Below are positions 54,889 through 64,000 of a stretch of DNA of 64,000 nucleotides, piece by piece. The notes under the pieces were generated by a model that was not told where the DNA came from, did no database searches, and saw only the letters and a program-made list of their open reading frames with translations. The DNA comes from Lithodes maja. Lineage: Eukaryota > Arthropoda > Malacostraca > Decapoda > Lithodidae. A program made the position numbers and the translations under genes. Position 1 is the first letter of the stretch; each line of letters opens with the position of its first letter. The stretch spans positions 87,001-151,000 of the forward strand of contig JBAKBP010001575.1 in the NCBI GenBank assembly GCA_037953745.1, given 5' to 3'.

Positions 54889-54961
54889 TTTGGTTAATGG
54901 TAGAAAAAGGGATAGCATCGCCGCAAGTTGGGGACGTCGTTCTAGTACATGATATTCAGGA
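54889..54961. other. unassigned junction sequence
   Basis: 73 bp between the truncated TTAA element and Gypsy-B2. It matches no other stretch I can see, except that its last 12 bases ATATTCAGGATA equal the end of the BEL-2 5' LTR. Probably the last remnant of the BEL-2 3' LTR after a deletion. Confidence 0.4.
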
Positions 54962-55598
54962 TAAATATCTTTCTTGGAAACCACATGTCCTAAGTATGCT
55001 ACTTCGTGGGCCCCTAATTGGCACTTGGAAGGTTTTAATTTAAGTCCTGTCCTCCTGATTCTCTCTAATACTTCCCGTAGTCGGTTGATATGTTCCTCCC
55101 AACTGTTTGAAAAGATTATGATGTCGTCCAAGTAAGCTAGGCAAGTTTCCATGTCAATCCCCTCAGTACTTCATCCATGACTCTAGTAAAACTGACTGGT
55201 CCAATTACAAACTCCGAGGGGTAAAACCCAGAACTGGTAGAGTTTACCTTCGCTCGTGGCAAACACGGTTTTCTCCTGGTCCTCTGACCTAACTGGTACT
55301 TGCCAGTACCCACTTTATAGATCTAGGGTAGAAAATCATGTTGACCCATTAAGTGATTCTAGCGAGTCATCAATACGAGGTAGGGGTTTAGCGTCCTTGA
55401 TGGTAACATCATTCAGTTTTCTGTAATCCACACAGAACCGAGTGGACCCTTTTTTTTTTTTACTAGGACCACCGGAGATGACCACGGACTGTAAGATTCC
55501 ACTAATATTCCTTGTTTAAGCATATCATCTACCTGTTCCTTCTCTTTCTGTCTCATAATGGGATTCTGTCGTCTACAGGGTTGTCTAATAGGGGGTCC
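54962..55598 (-). pseudogene. Gypsy-B2 reverse transcriptase, 5' part
   Basis: Minus strand: VLV(K)n-GSTRFCVDYRKLND near 55430, FSTLDL, WQVPVR, then ACLAYLDDIIIFSNSWEEH near 55140 with catalytic YLDD intact, and LKPSKCQLGAHEVAYLGHVVSKK up to the BEL-2 boundary. An A run near 55450 and TAG near 55318 disturb the frame. Confidence 0.8.
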
Positions 55599-56400
55599 TT
55601 AAGTATGTATCTCGTGTATGTGTCGGGTCCGGGCCGATCCGTGGTCCCCTTCATCTTGGGCAAATACGTCTCTGTACGCCCAGAGTAATTCATGTAAAGT
55701 AGTCGCTTGGTCTGACGTTAATTGTTTTGGGATCTCAGGTAAGGTAATTGGTCCGTTAGTCCCAACAGTGGTGGGTTGCGCCGGTGTAACTTGTCCTAAC
55801 AGTCTTCCCTTATGGTAATTGATCGTATTATCTCCAAAGTTAGCAAGAACTAATTTCCTCTGATCGGTAGTAATAAAGGTGGGAGATATTCGTGCTTCAT
55901 TCTGTGCATCTGGTTCAAAAATCCCGGCAGTCATTCCCTGACAGCTGGGAATTTCTATCATTCTCCATGTTTTAGGAGGGATAGAAATTTTTCCCGTGGT
56001 AGCTACTATTTGGGGTTGTAGTGTGGTCGTTTTGTCTTTCGGGCCGCACTGTATGGTTACCCCCAATTGACTCATAAGATCTATTCCCAGATATCCATCT
56101 ACGCCGCTGTTAGATTTTTCCGATAGGACACAAAAATCTGTGGTGAATTTAATCCCTTTCCATTGTACCACCAAGGTGTTGTTAGTTCTCCCTAAAATCA
56201 TCAATGGTTGACCTCCGGCTCCTGACAACTGAATATTAGTTTGGTTTAGTGGTCCTATTTCTTTCTGACAATTTTTCACAAAATTCTCCAAAACACAACT
56301 TCTATTTGCCCCGGTATCTATTAACATGTTTGCGGCTTTCCCATTTATTACTATTGTTTCGCAAGGCGTTTGTCTCTCTAATGTATTAACCTCGCCAAAT
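55599..56400 (-). CDS. Gypsy-B2 protease and linker
   Basis: 242-codon minus frame (56327-55599) starting MLIDTGANRSCV, the retropepsin active site, with LGIDLMSQLG later (flap/hydrophobic region). It continues into the acidic linker before RT. The same segment in Gypsy-B1 has several breaks. Confidence 0.8.
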
Positions 56401-57200
56401 CACCTTTCTATGAGAGGTTTAGGGGAAAATTTCCCCCCCTTCTAGCATTGTGATTTTTGGTTGGGTCTCTGTTTCTCTGTACTCTACTGGAAGCATTCCT
56501 CCCTGGTTGGTATTTGTCCCCATTGGCAGGGGTCGATCATTTGGAGGTGTTGGTCTCGAGTTAAATCTGTGAGCCGGAGTTTGAGAGCGGTTTGAACAGT
56601 TCCTAGCTAGGTGCCCGGTTTGTCTGCATATAAAGAATCGAATCATTGTTCTCTGATACCCTTTGTTTGGGGTCTCCTCCTCCCCTTTCTTTTTCTCCTC
56701 CTTTAGCTCTCTGGCTTCCATTACCTTCTTGATTACATCCATGAGTTCCTTCGTGGTAGTCACTTCATGTATAATACAGTGCTTTCTAACTTCCACAGGA
56801 CATGCTTGAATCATAATCTCTCTTATTTCTGTCTCCTGACTCCCTTGGTCCATGTGAGGATAAGCAAGTTTGACATTTTTCGTGATCTCCCTCCTCAGGG
56901 TTCTCACATTTTTTCCATCTAATTTCAGACTTTTTAGTTTGTCTCTGGCCTTCCTTGTGGAGGTTTCTCGGCCAAAATCTTCTATCAGAGCATTCCTAAC
57001 TTCTGCCTATGACAATAGTCCCTCTAGACGTACCCTTACATCGTTCAGGGCCTTGCCTAAGTGTGGCTTGTATAGGCTATCTTCTTGTCATCTTCTCGCA
57101 CATCAAGTAGAGTGAATTGACATTTTAATTGTTCAATCCAAAGCTCAATTTCTTCTTTCCCCTCTTCCCATAATCTAAACGGTAGTAATTTCGTCATTAT
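56401..57200 (-). pseudogene. Gypsy-B2 gag
   Basis: Frame 56907-56419 plus upstream pieces to about 57200. The capsid region matches Gypsy-B1 gag. The knuckle near 56645 reads FFICRQTGHLARNC, so the first Cys of CCHC is lost. The start region is disrupted near 57010 and 57075. Confidence 0.78.
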
Positions 57201-57240
57201 TTCTGGTTCGTTAGATAAATATACTCAATGCAAACAATTT

Positions 57241-57264
57241 GTCGAATCCCACCGCTTGCCACCA
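57241..57264 (-). promoter_or_regulatory. Gypsy-B2 primer binding site
   Basis: Identical to 26857-26880 in the inverted orientation; it follows the LTR end at 57271. Confidence 0.8.
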
Positions 57265-57638
57265 AAATGTAGTACTTATTTTCTAATTCTCCGTATACTA
57301 CTAAGGTGGGAATAATTCGACAGTTGTTTAGAAGTTCATATTCTTTATTTAACAATCTCCCCAATAGTTCAATGTTCCCCTAGCAATTGATTCTCTGTTC
57401 GGGCCGAAATGAGTTCAACACTCAGATTGAATATTATCGTCGATGCGCAATAGATTGTACGTTGGAACTCGCAAGTTCCCGTTACCACCTATTTGGATAC
57501 CCGCTATTCAGGTATTGACTCACTCCGACTTCGTTCCAAAGGCACATTACTAGTCTCCAAAATAATATATCAGCTTTACCGGGCCTCAATATGTCTAATC
57601 CAAAGACCAAGGCTTTAATGAATTTGACCGCTATTTAC

Positions 57639-59210
57639 TTTTTTTTTTTTTTTTTTTTTTTCTATGTGATTGAGTGAGGCAAAATGCAGAATTGCCTATA
57701 GCGAGTGCCTCCCCCATAGTTGAAAGAGTGACAGGGCCAAAATCAAGGGACGATCGAGCCAAAATCCGGGGACACACAGAGTTTGAAGCAATTTAAGTCA
57801 TAGGAAGAGGGACAGACTGATTCTGGGAAAGAGTTCCAGAGCTCAGCTGTTGAGTAGAAGAAAGTTTGAGAGTAACGTTTCACTCTTGGGTTAGAGAGTT
57901 GCACAGAGTAGGGGTGGGATTGAGTTGCAGGACGGGTACCACGTGCCCTACGTAAAGGAGGTGGTATGCACTGGGAAAGATCTGAGGAACACTGATTATT
58001 ATAGTAGCGATAGAATATCGAGAGAGATGCAACATTGCGGCGGAGAGAGAGAGATTGCAGAGAGTTGGTGAGTGGACGGGACTTAATGATACGAAAGGCC
58101 TTCCTTTCAACTTTGTCTAGGAGAGCGGTGTGAGAGGAACCTCCCCACACATGTGAACAATACTCAATACAAGGATGCACTATGCCCCTGTACAGAGCAA
58201 GAAGCTGTGCTGAGGAAAAGAACCCCCTAAGGCAGTTGAGCACACCCAGCTTCTGGGAGGCTGCCTTAGCAAGACTGGTAATCTGGTCCTTCCAAATGAG
58301 AGCAGAAGAAAAAGAGACACCAAGAATATTGAGAGAAGATGAAGGATTAATTTTTGTATTGTTGAAGAATAAGGGATAGTCCGCTGGGAGATCCTGACGG
58401 GTAGATAGATTGATAAATTGAGTTTTGGAAGCATTAATGGTAACAAGGTTTCCTCTGCCCCAATTGGAGATAGTATTTAGATCAGAATTTAAGAGTTCTA
58501 TGGCTTCATTACGTTTGTCGTTAAGGGATTGCTGGCTGGGGCATTCTGAAAAACTAATGGAGTAGTGTAAGGTTGAGTCGTCTGTGTATGAATGGATGGG
58601 AATTAAGGTACAGTTAAGGAGATCATTTATAAAAATTAGAAAGAGAATAGGAGATAGGACAGAGCCCTGAGGAACACCAGAGTTTATAGGGTGAGGAAGT
58701 GAACAATGGCCGTCCACAACCGCGGCTATGGAACGGCCGGAAAGGAAATTAGAGACAAAGGCACAGATGGAGGGATAGAAACCGAAGGAGGGTAGTTTAG
58801 AAATTAAAGATTTGTGCCAGACTCTATCGAAAGCTTTCGATATGTCTAGTGCAATAGAAAAAGTCTCACCGAAGTCCCGAAAGGAAGATGACCAAGAGTT
58901 AGTAAGATATGAAAGAAGATCACCAGTAGAGCGATCCTTAAGGAAGCCATACTGGCGATCTGAGAGCAGATTATGAGAAGAGAAATGCTTAAGAAATTTG
59001 GAAGCAAGAATAGTTTCAAAAACTTTAGAAAGACAAGAGATGAGAGCAATTGGACGATAGTTGGAGGGTTGAGAGCGGTCACCCTTCTTTGGGACAGGTT
59101 GAATGTGAGCAAACTTCCAGCATGAAGGGAAGACGTTAGAGGATCGACATGGAACGAAAGTGTTTACCTAGGCAGGGAGTCAGCACGGAAGCACAGTTTT
59201 TGAGAACAAC
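57639..59210 (-). mobile_element. LINE-A3: 5'-truncated LINE with poly-A tail
   Basis: Minus-strand LINE-A beginning in RT (VVLKNCASVLTPC) and ending in the same 3' UTR as LINE-A2 and a T run at 57639-57661 (poly-A on the minus strand). Sits in the Gypsy-B2 LTR between CTATTTAC and CTATCTTTAAC. A short AACACTAAAAAAA filler lies at its 5' end. Confidence 0.85.
57743..58717 (-). CDS. LINE-A3 RT C-terminal half
   Basis: 324-codon frame from NSGVPQGSVLSPILFL through YTDDSTLHY (first A of YADD changed to T) to the LINE C-terminus. It keeps CAG where LINE-A2 has the stop at 35089. Upstream RT in this copy has shifts near 58850 and 59150. Confidence 0.82.
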   Translation of the reverse strand: MDGHCSLPHPINSGVPQGSVLSPILFLIFINDLLNCTLIPIHSYTDDSTLHYSISFSECPSQQSLNDKRNEAIELLNSDLNTISNWGRGNLVTINASKTQFINLSTRQDLPADYPLFFNNTKINPSSSLNILGVSFSSALIWKDQITSLAKAASQKLGVLNCLRGFFSSAQLLALYRGIVHPCIEYCSHVWGGSSHTALLDKVERKAFRIIKSRPLTNSLQSLSLRRNVASLSIFYRYYNNQCSSDLSQCIPPPLRRARGTRPATQSHPYSVQLSNPRVKRYSQTFFYSTAELWNSFPESVCPSSYDLNCFKLCVSPDFGSIVP

Positions 59211-60844
59211 ACTAAAAAAACTATCTTTAACACTCTCACATTATATACATTATTATCTCTGATACAAATAAATCCGTACCCATAGGCACCTACATTAATA
59301 TAACCCTTTGTTTGGAATATCTCCACTCTGACAAATAGATTAACTCAATAACACTGATACCACTTACTCATATAGATATACTTCATTACATAGTCCAATA
59401 TAATCAATAATTCATAAACACCTATATAATCAATATTTAACACCTAATTCTCTATATATCATGATTACATCATTATTCTCTATGTTTGATCGGATTGATA
59501 CTATATCTATCAACTCACTAACTACTTATCTCAGGAATACAATATTTCCTTACACTAGTCGCCTCGACTTGTTACTATATCATGATCACAAAGTTCATTA
59601 TCAAACCGGCGAATAATTCTTCGTAAGTGCTACGAATAACAATGTTTCCTTTATAACAAAAAAGTATCTTTCATCATATGGACTAGTGTCCGTCCTAACT
59701 ATTTCACAAGCTAAATCTGATCTATCTGCAACTATTATTTATCCCCACGTCAGTACTATAGTTGCTTCTAACCTTAGTCTCATATTAAACCCTCCCCTTA
59801 TCTTTAATGTTCACATTAACCTACTTATCCTTTACGATCCTATACTATTGGTAGTTAAGTGGCATGGAGCTTTCTCTATCAATAACAGCAATATTCTCTC
59901 AACACTTCATCCTTTTATTTCTTCATAAGTCTAATCTATTTCTCTCGGTTCTGTTATATAAGAACATATCGATTTTTAAAGGTTGGGTCCACTGGGTTTG
60001 TCAAGCATTTCTCTCTTTCTCATAAGTCTTGTTCGGGCCCATAAGGGTCCTGTAAAAATTCAAAGGTTTCTCTGGAACAGCTTCACCACCTCACGGCCGG
60101 CCAATAGTGCTTCTGGAAATCTTTGGTTCCGTCTACTATCTGTCGCCCCTCTTGAATTGCTTGACTGTATGGTTGTAAGCCCGTAATGTGACGACAGCCA
60201 CCCGGATACTGGTGGTGTATCTGGTGAGTAAACGGAAGTGGTGTTGGGCCAGAGGTGGACTTTAGTGGGGCGGGAAAGGCGAGTTGGGAGGCTGGAGCAG
60301 GTGTAGCCAAGTTCCCATTGTTGCCCGGATGAGGAAGAGAGTATGAGTTGCTTGCAAGTGAACTCAGTGGAGCCTGTGATGGGAATAACGTCTGCAGCCC
60401 CCCCCCCCCCCCTCCCCTCTTTATAGCCCCGCCTCACGGATTGGCGCGCTGTGATTGGTTGAGCTGGCCGCCCGGGCAGTGCCTTCTTCGGCCTCGCGGT
60501 TTGAACATTCCTTCCTCTCTCCTCTGATCTTATCTCTTCATAATATGTCCCAGGGAGATGATTGCAAAGGTCTTGTAGTGGTTTACGGGAGTATGGGGCT
60601 TGCACGGATGTCATAGACCTACTGCAACTCAAAGAGACGGCCTGTGGAGGGAGCGAGAGCGATTTGGAAGGTGAAGAGATGTGTGCGGCTGGTACAGTAT
60701 TTTCCTGCTCCGACAACGGAGGCTCCTTGATTGGTTGCAAGGAAGGGCGTGGCAGAGTTGAGGGAAACATCCGGACTGTCAAAATCAGCTGACTTAATGA
60801 GATAGTTAAATGCAGCGCGTTGATTGGCTGGCAGGATTCTTACT

Positions 60845-61549
<705 letters not shown>

Positions 61550-61557
61550 TTTAACAT

Positions 61558-61849
61558 CGTTCTTAACACCAATAACCCCCAAATGAAATTAATGAAAGCA
61601 TGTGATTCTCCCAGGATTCGAACCTAAGATATCTCATACAGAACTTACACACTCTAACCATTACACCATCAAGACAGTTATAAGTACAGCACATGACTAC
61701 GATTGATATCTATTTATCGAATACTGGATATTAATCTAATCACTATGAATAGCTTAATGATTAAGAGAGAGGAAAGAATATTTTATGGGGCACTTATTAC
61801 ATAGGACCAACCTCGCTAAGAAATGTTCGTGAACCTTTTAACATCGTTC
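61558..61849 (-). repeat. tRNA-derived SINE, minus copy
   Basis: Minus strand: body block (AGCGAGGTTGGTCC), then head with A box GATGGTGTAATGGTTAGAG and B box GGTTCGAATCCTGGG, then body start ATGCTTTCATTAATTTC. Same family as 18338-18784. The body at the 61849 end is interrupted at TTAA 61850-61853 by the composite TTAA element. Confidence 0.72.
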
Positions 61850-61853
61850 TTAA

Positions 61854-63103
61854 CCCAGCGAGCGCGCGCAAGGTGTAGTGAACACCACACTTCTGGGCGG
61901 CAATATTAAGCTCCATTCCCGCCTATAATCGTCATTTTACGATAAATATCATTATTACTTATTCATATGTGCCTATTTTACGTTTAATATGAAGATAGTA
62001 ACATGTAACAACAATAAAACAAGTGGGAATATTGTTTGGATGGTGAAAATCGCGAATTATTGCCGAGCGTTCATTCATGAGGTGAGAGACAGGGGAGGCC
62101 CACACCCTCCTCTCTCGAAGCCTGGAGAGTGACTGAGGCCTGTCTCTCTCTCTCTCTCTCTCTTTTCCACACATAGACACACACAAGACCACAGCCTAGG
62201 ATCGGTTTGGAGATGCTTACACAAAAATATACCAATGAATAAGGGAATAACAGGGAAAATAGGTGCTAATTGAAGGGGGGAGGGAAGGAGGGGATTTTGA
62301 CAGATGTGGAGTAGTGATAGGAGGTATGGAGGGGAATTATCTCACTTAATAATCATTTCACTTGTTTTAAGTGCTACTGGGGCCTTTTAAATTTTTTTTT
62401 TTTATGCCTTACCTCTTAAGAGGGTCCTCGCCCTTGCCCACCAAAGCCTCTTAACCTAAGACGTGCAGATGGGGGGTATGAGACACCACACGCCTGCACG
62501 CACGTATTTGAGCTGTTTCCATCACTAACATCGTTATTTTACCATAAATAGCATTAATACTTATCCATATGTGCCTATTTTAGGTTAATTATAAAGGTAT
62601 TAACCTGTTACAGCAATAAAACAAGTGGAAACAGAGTTTGGATGGTCAAAATCGGCAATACAGGCCGGGAGTTACATAATGTATGGCTGAGGCAACCTCC
62701 CTCCCCTCCTCCCCTCCCCTTGTCTGGAGAGACACTGTTACGCAATAGTCTCTCTCTCGCTCTTTCCCACGCTTGGTATCAGTGATGACAACGCCCTGCT
62801 ACCAACTCGCTAATGTTAGCACGAAAATAGACAACAGAATAAGGGAATAACAGGGAAAATAGGTGATAACTGAAGGAGGGGAGGAAAGTGGGGAAGGAGG
62901 GGATGTGGAGGAGTGATATTTGGCATGGCCCAGGGAAAAAAAAAAAAAAAAAAAAAAATGGGGGTGTTTTAAATGGATTTTTTTAGGCCCAGGATCTTAA
63001 CCCGGGAGCTGCGGGAAGACTCTTAAAAGTTCCCCCGGCGGACTGCGGGAAGACTCTCCTGAGTAAGTAAAATTAAAAATCAACTTTTGACATTGAAAAA
63101 AAA

Positions 63104-63145
<42 letters not shown>

Positions 63146-63713
63146 GCCCCTGGGCCATGCAAAATCTCAGTCCTCTACCTCCCCTCCTTCCCCACTTTCC
63201 TCCTATCCCTCAGTTATCACCTATTTTCCCTATTATTCCCTTATTCTGAGGTATATTTTCGTGCTAACATTAGCGAGTTGCAAGCAGGGTGTTGTCATCA
63301 CTGATGGCAATCGAGTGCAAGAGAGAGAGAGAGAGTATCGATCGACTGTGTCGCAGTGGCCTTGGGGAAAATTGGCGGGAAGGTAGCTTGCCTCACCCAT
63401 ACATTATACAACTCGCGGGCTATATCTCCGATTTTGACCATCCAAACGCTGTTTTCACTCGTTTTATTGTTGTTTCAGGTTAATACCTTTATAATCAACC
63501 CATAATAGGTGCATATGGATAATTATTAATGCTATTAATGGTACAATGAATATTTTAGTGACGGAAACACCTCAAATACGTCAGCACAGGGGGAGGTTTT
63601 CAATTACCCCCGTGCGCACTTCAGAGGTTAAGAGTCTTCCCGCAGTTGCCCGGGGAAACTCTTAAGAGTCTTCCCGCACTTTCCGGGTTAAGAGTGTTCT
63701 CTCCATTCCCGGG
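61854..63713. mobile_element. composite TTAA-flanked element(s) in SINE
   Basis: 1860 bp between TTAA 61850-61853 and TTAA 63714-63717. The right flank (CAACAATAGCCCCCAATTG) matches the SINE stretch after CGTTCTTAA at 61563-61575 (CACCAATAACCCCCAA), so both flanks are one SINE copy. The left end is CCCAGCGAGCGCGCG; the right, opposite strand, CCCGGGAATGGAGAG. Inside, related segments sit at 61930-62400, 62520-62960 and, inverted, 63145-63600 (shared words TATGTGCCTATTTTA and GTTTGGATGGTCAAAAT). No transposase frame. Confidence 0.65.
63001..63713 (+). mobile_element. TTAA-flanked element, complete copy
   Basis: 713 bp between TTAA 62997-63000 and 63714-63717; ends CCCGGGAGCTGCGGG and CCCGGGAATGGAGAG (other strand). 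Two left and three right subterminal repeats of about 30 bp carry TGCGGGAAGACTCTT, likely transposase-binding sites. Contains a T run at 63103-63144. Homologous to 54262-54888. Confidence 0.72.
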
Positions 63714-63717
63714 TTAA

Positions 63718-64000
63718 CAACAATAGCCCCCAATTGAAATTAATTAAATCATATATAAATAGAGAGAGAGAGAGAGATATGCCGCCTTTATGGATACCTT
63801 GTGATGTACGGTCGCGCTAATAAGTCATGTCCCAGCTGTCATTACGTTTGGCTCGCTCTGTGCTGTATTAATGTCTGCAAGATGTTGAATAGGGTGGGTA
63901 AGTGTAGGAACATGTTTGTATATTTCACTCGATATGAAGAAATGAAGCTTAGATATTGCTGATACCAATTATTGATCAAAACATACTTGGTACCGAGACA
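63718..64000. other. SINE remnant then unassigned DNA
   Basis: 63718-63755 continues the SINE body interrupted at 61850. After a short (GA)n at 63760-63777 nothing recognisable is seen. Confidence 0.55.

Larger units (their letters stand above)
38377..54961 (+). mobile_element. BEL-2: BEL/Pao element with nested insertions
   Basis: Plus-strand BEL/Pao element in Gypsy-B2. Order: LTR 38377-38935, leader, gag start 39647-40200, Gmr1-B 40201-49487, rest of gag-PR 49488-50933, TTAA element 50934-51340, RT-RNase H, integrase to 54257, TTAA element 54262-54888, then 73 bp to the Gypsy-B2 boundary. The 3' LTR is not present except perhaps the last 12 bases (ATATTCAGGATA, also the end of the 5' LTR). 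Confidence 0.85.
35660..60844 (-). mobile_element. Gypsy-B2: Ty3/Gypsy element split by BEL-2
   Basis: Minus-strand copy of Gypsy-B in two halves. The 5' half is 60844 to about 54962: LTR with nested LINE-A3, gag, PR, RT up to the VVSKK residues. The 3' half is 38376-35660: rest of RT, RNase H, INT, C-terminal extension, first 40 bp of the 3' LTR. Against Gypsy-B1 the two halves abut at the same codon, and BEL-2 lies between with AATAC at 38372-38376 and AATAT at about 54962-54966 as the likely 5-bp target duplication. The 3' LTR is cut by LINE-A2. Confidence 0.85.
57271..60844 (-). repeat. Gypsy-B2 5' LTR, interrupted by LINE-A3
   Basis: LTR in two pieces, 60844 to about 59211 and about 57638 to 57271, around LINE-A3. 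CCAAT and TATA (60425-60419) are present. A 240-codon frame (60782-60060) spans U3, promoter and downstream sequence. In this copy one extra A near 60740 moves the upstream part into another frame. Confidence 0.87.

Overview
This is a repeat-dense piece of an animal genome, most likely an arthropod and probably a decapod crustacean. That is an inference from spliced cadherin exons, BEL/Pao and Ty3/Gypsy elements, short CCTAA/TTAGG tracts, tRNA-derived SINEs and long (TA)n runs; no marker gene fixes the species. Almost all coding sequence belongs to transposable elements. The only host gene signal is three exons of a cadherin-repeat protein on the minus strand at 16734-20278.

Layout, left to right. 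BEL-1 (minus; BEL/Pao) occupies 1-2811 and 14336-15769 and runs off the left edge. It is split by Gmr1-A (2812-14335, plus), a Ty3/Gypsy-like element whose integrase is encoded BEFORE reverse transcriptase; a 4-bp CAGT duplication flanks it. The 3' LTR of Gmr1-A is itself split by a solo LTR of a third related family (Gmr1-C, 12080-13921, TAAT duplication). Then come about 5.3 kb of host DNA with the cadherin exons and small repeats (15770-21210), a chimera of two non-LTR retrotransposons (LINE-A1 and LINE-B, 21211-24650), and Gypsy-B1 (24855-33386, plus) that runs into a 200-N assembly gap. After the gap lies LINE-A2 (33587-35659).

The right half is a nest. Gypsy-B2 (minus, 35660-60844) was split by BEL-2 (plus, 38377 to about 54961). 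BEL-2 was split by Gmr1-B (minus, 40201-49487, CTAT duplication, LTRs differing at about a dozen sites) and also carries two TTAA-targeting non-autonomous DNA elements (50934-51340 and 54262-54888). LINE-A3 sits in the 5' LTR of Gypsy-B2. The last 3 kb hold (TA)n, a tRNA-derived SINE and a 1.86-kb composite TTAA-flanked element.

The most unusual content is (1) the Gmr1-type gag-PR-INT-RT-RNaseH order in two element families plus a related solo LTR; (2) a reading frame that continues from the pol C-terminus of Gypsy-B into its LTR; (3) several TTAA-flanked, CCC-starting miniature elements, one of which restores a LINE reading frame exactly when ignored. Nearly all element genes carry frameshifts or stops. 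Gmr1-B is the best preserved, with a single 1466-codon frame. Family names used here (Gmr1-A/B/C, Gypsy-B, LINE-A/B, BEL-1/2) are local labels.
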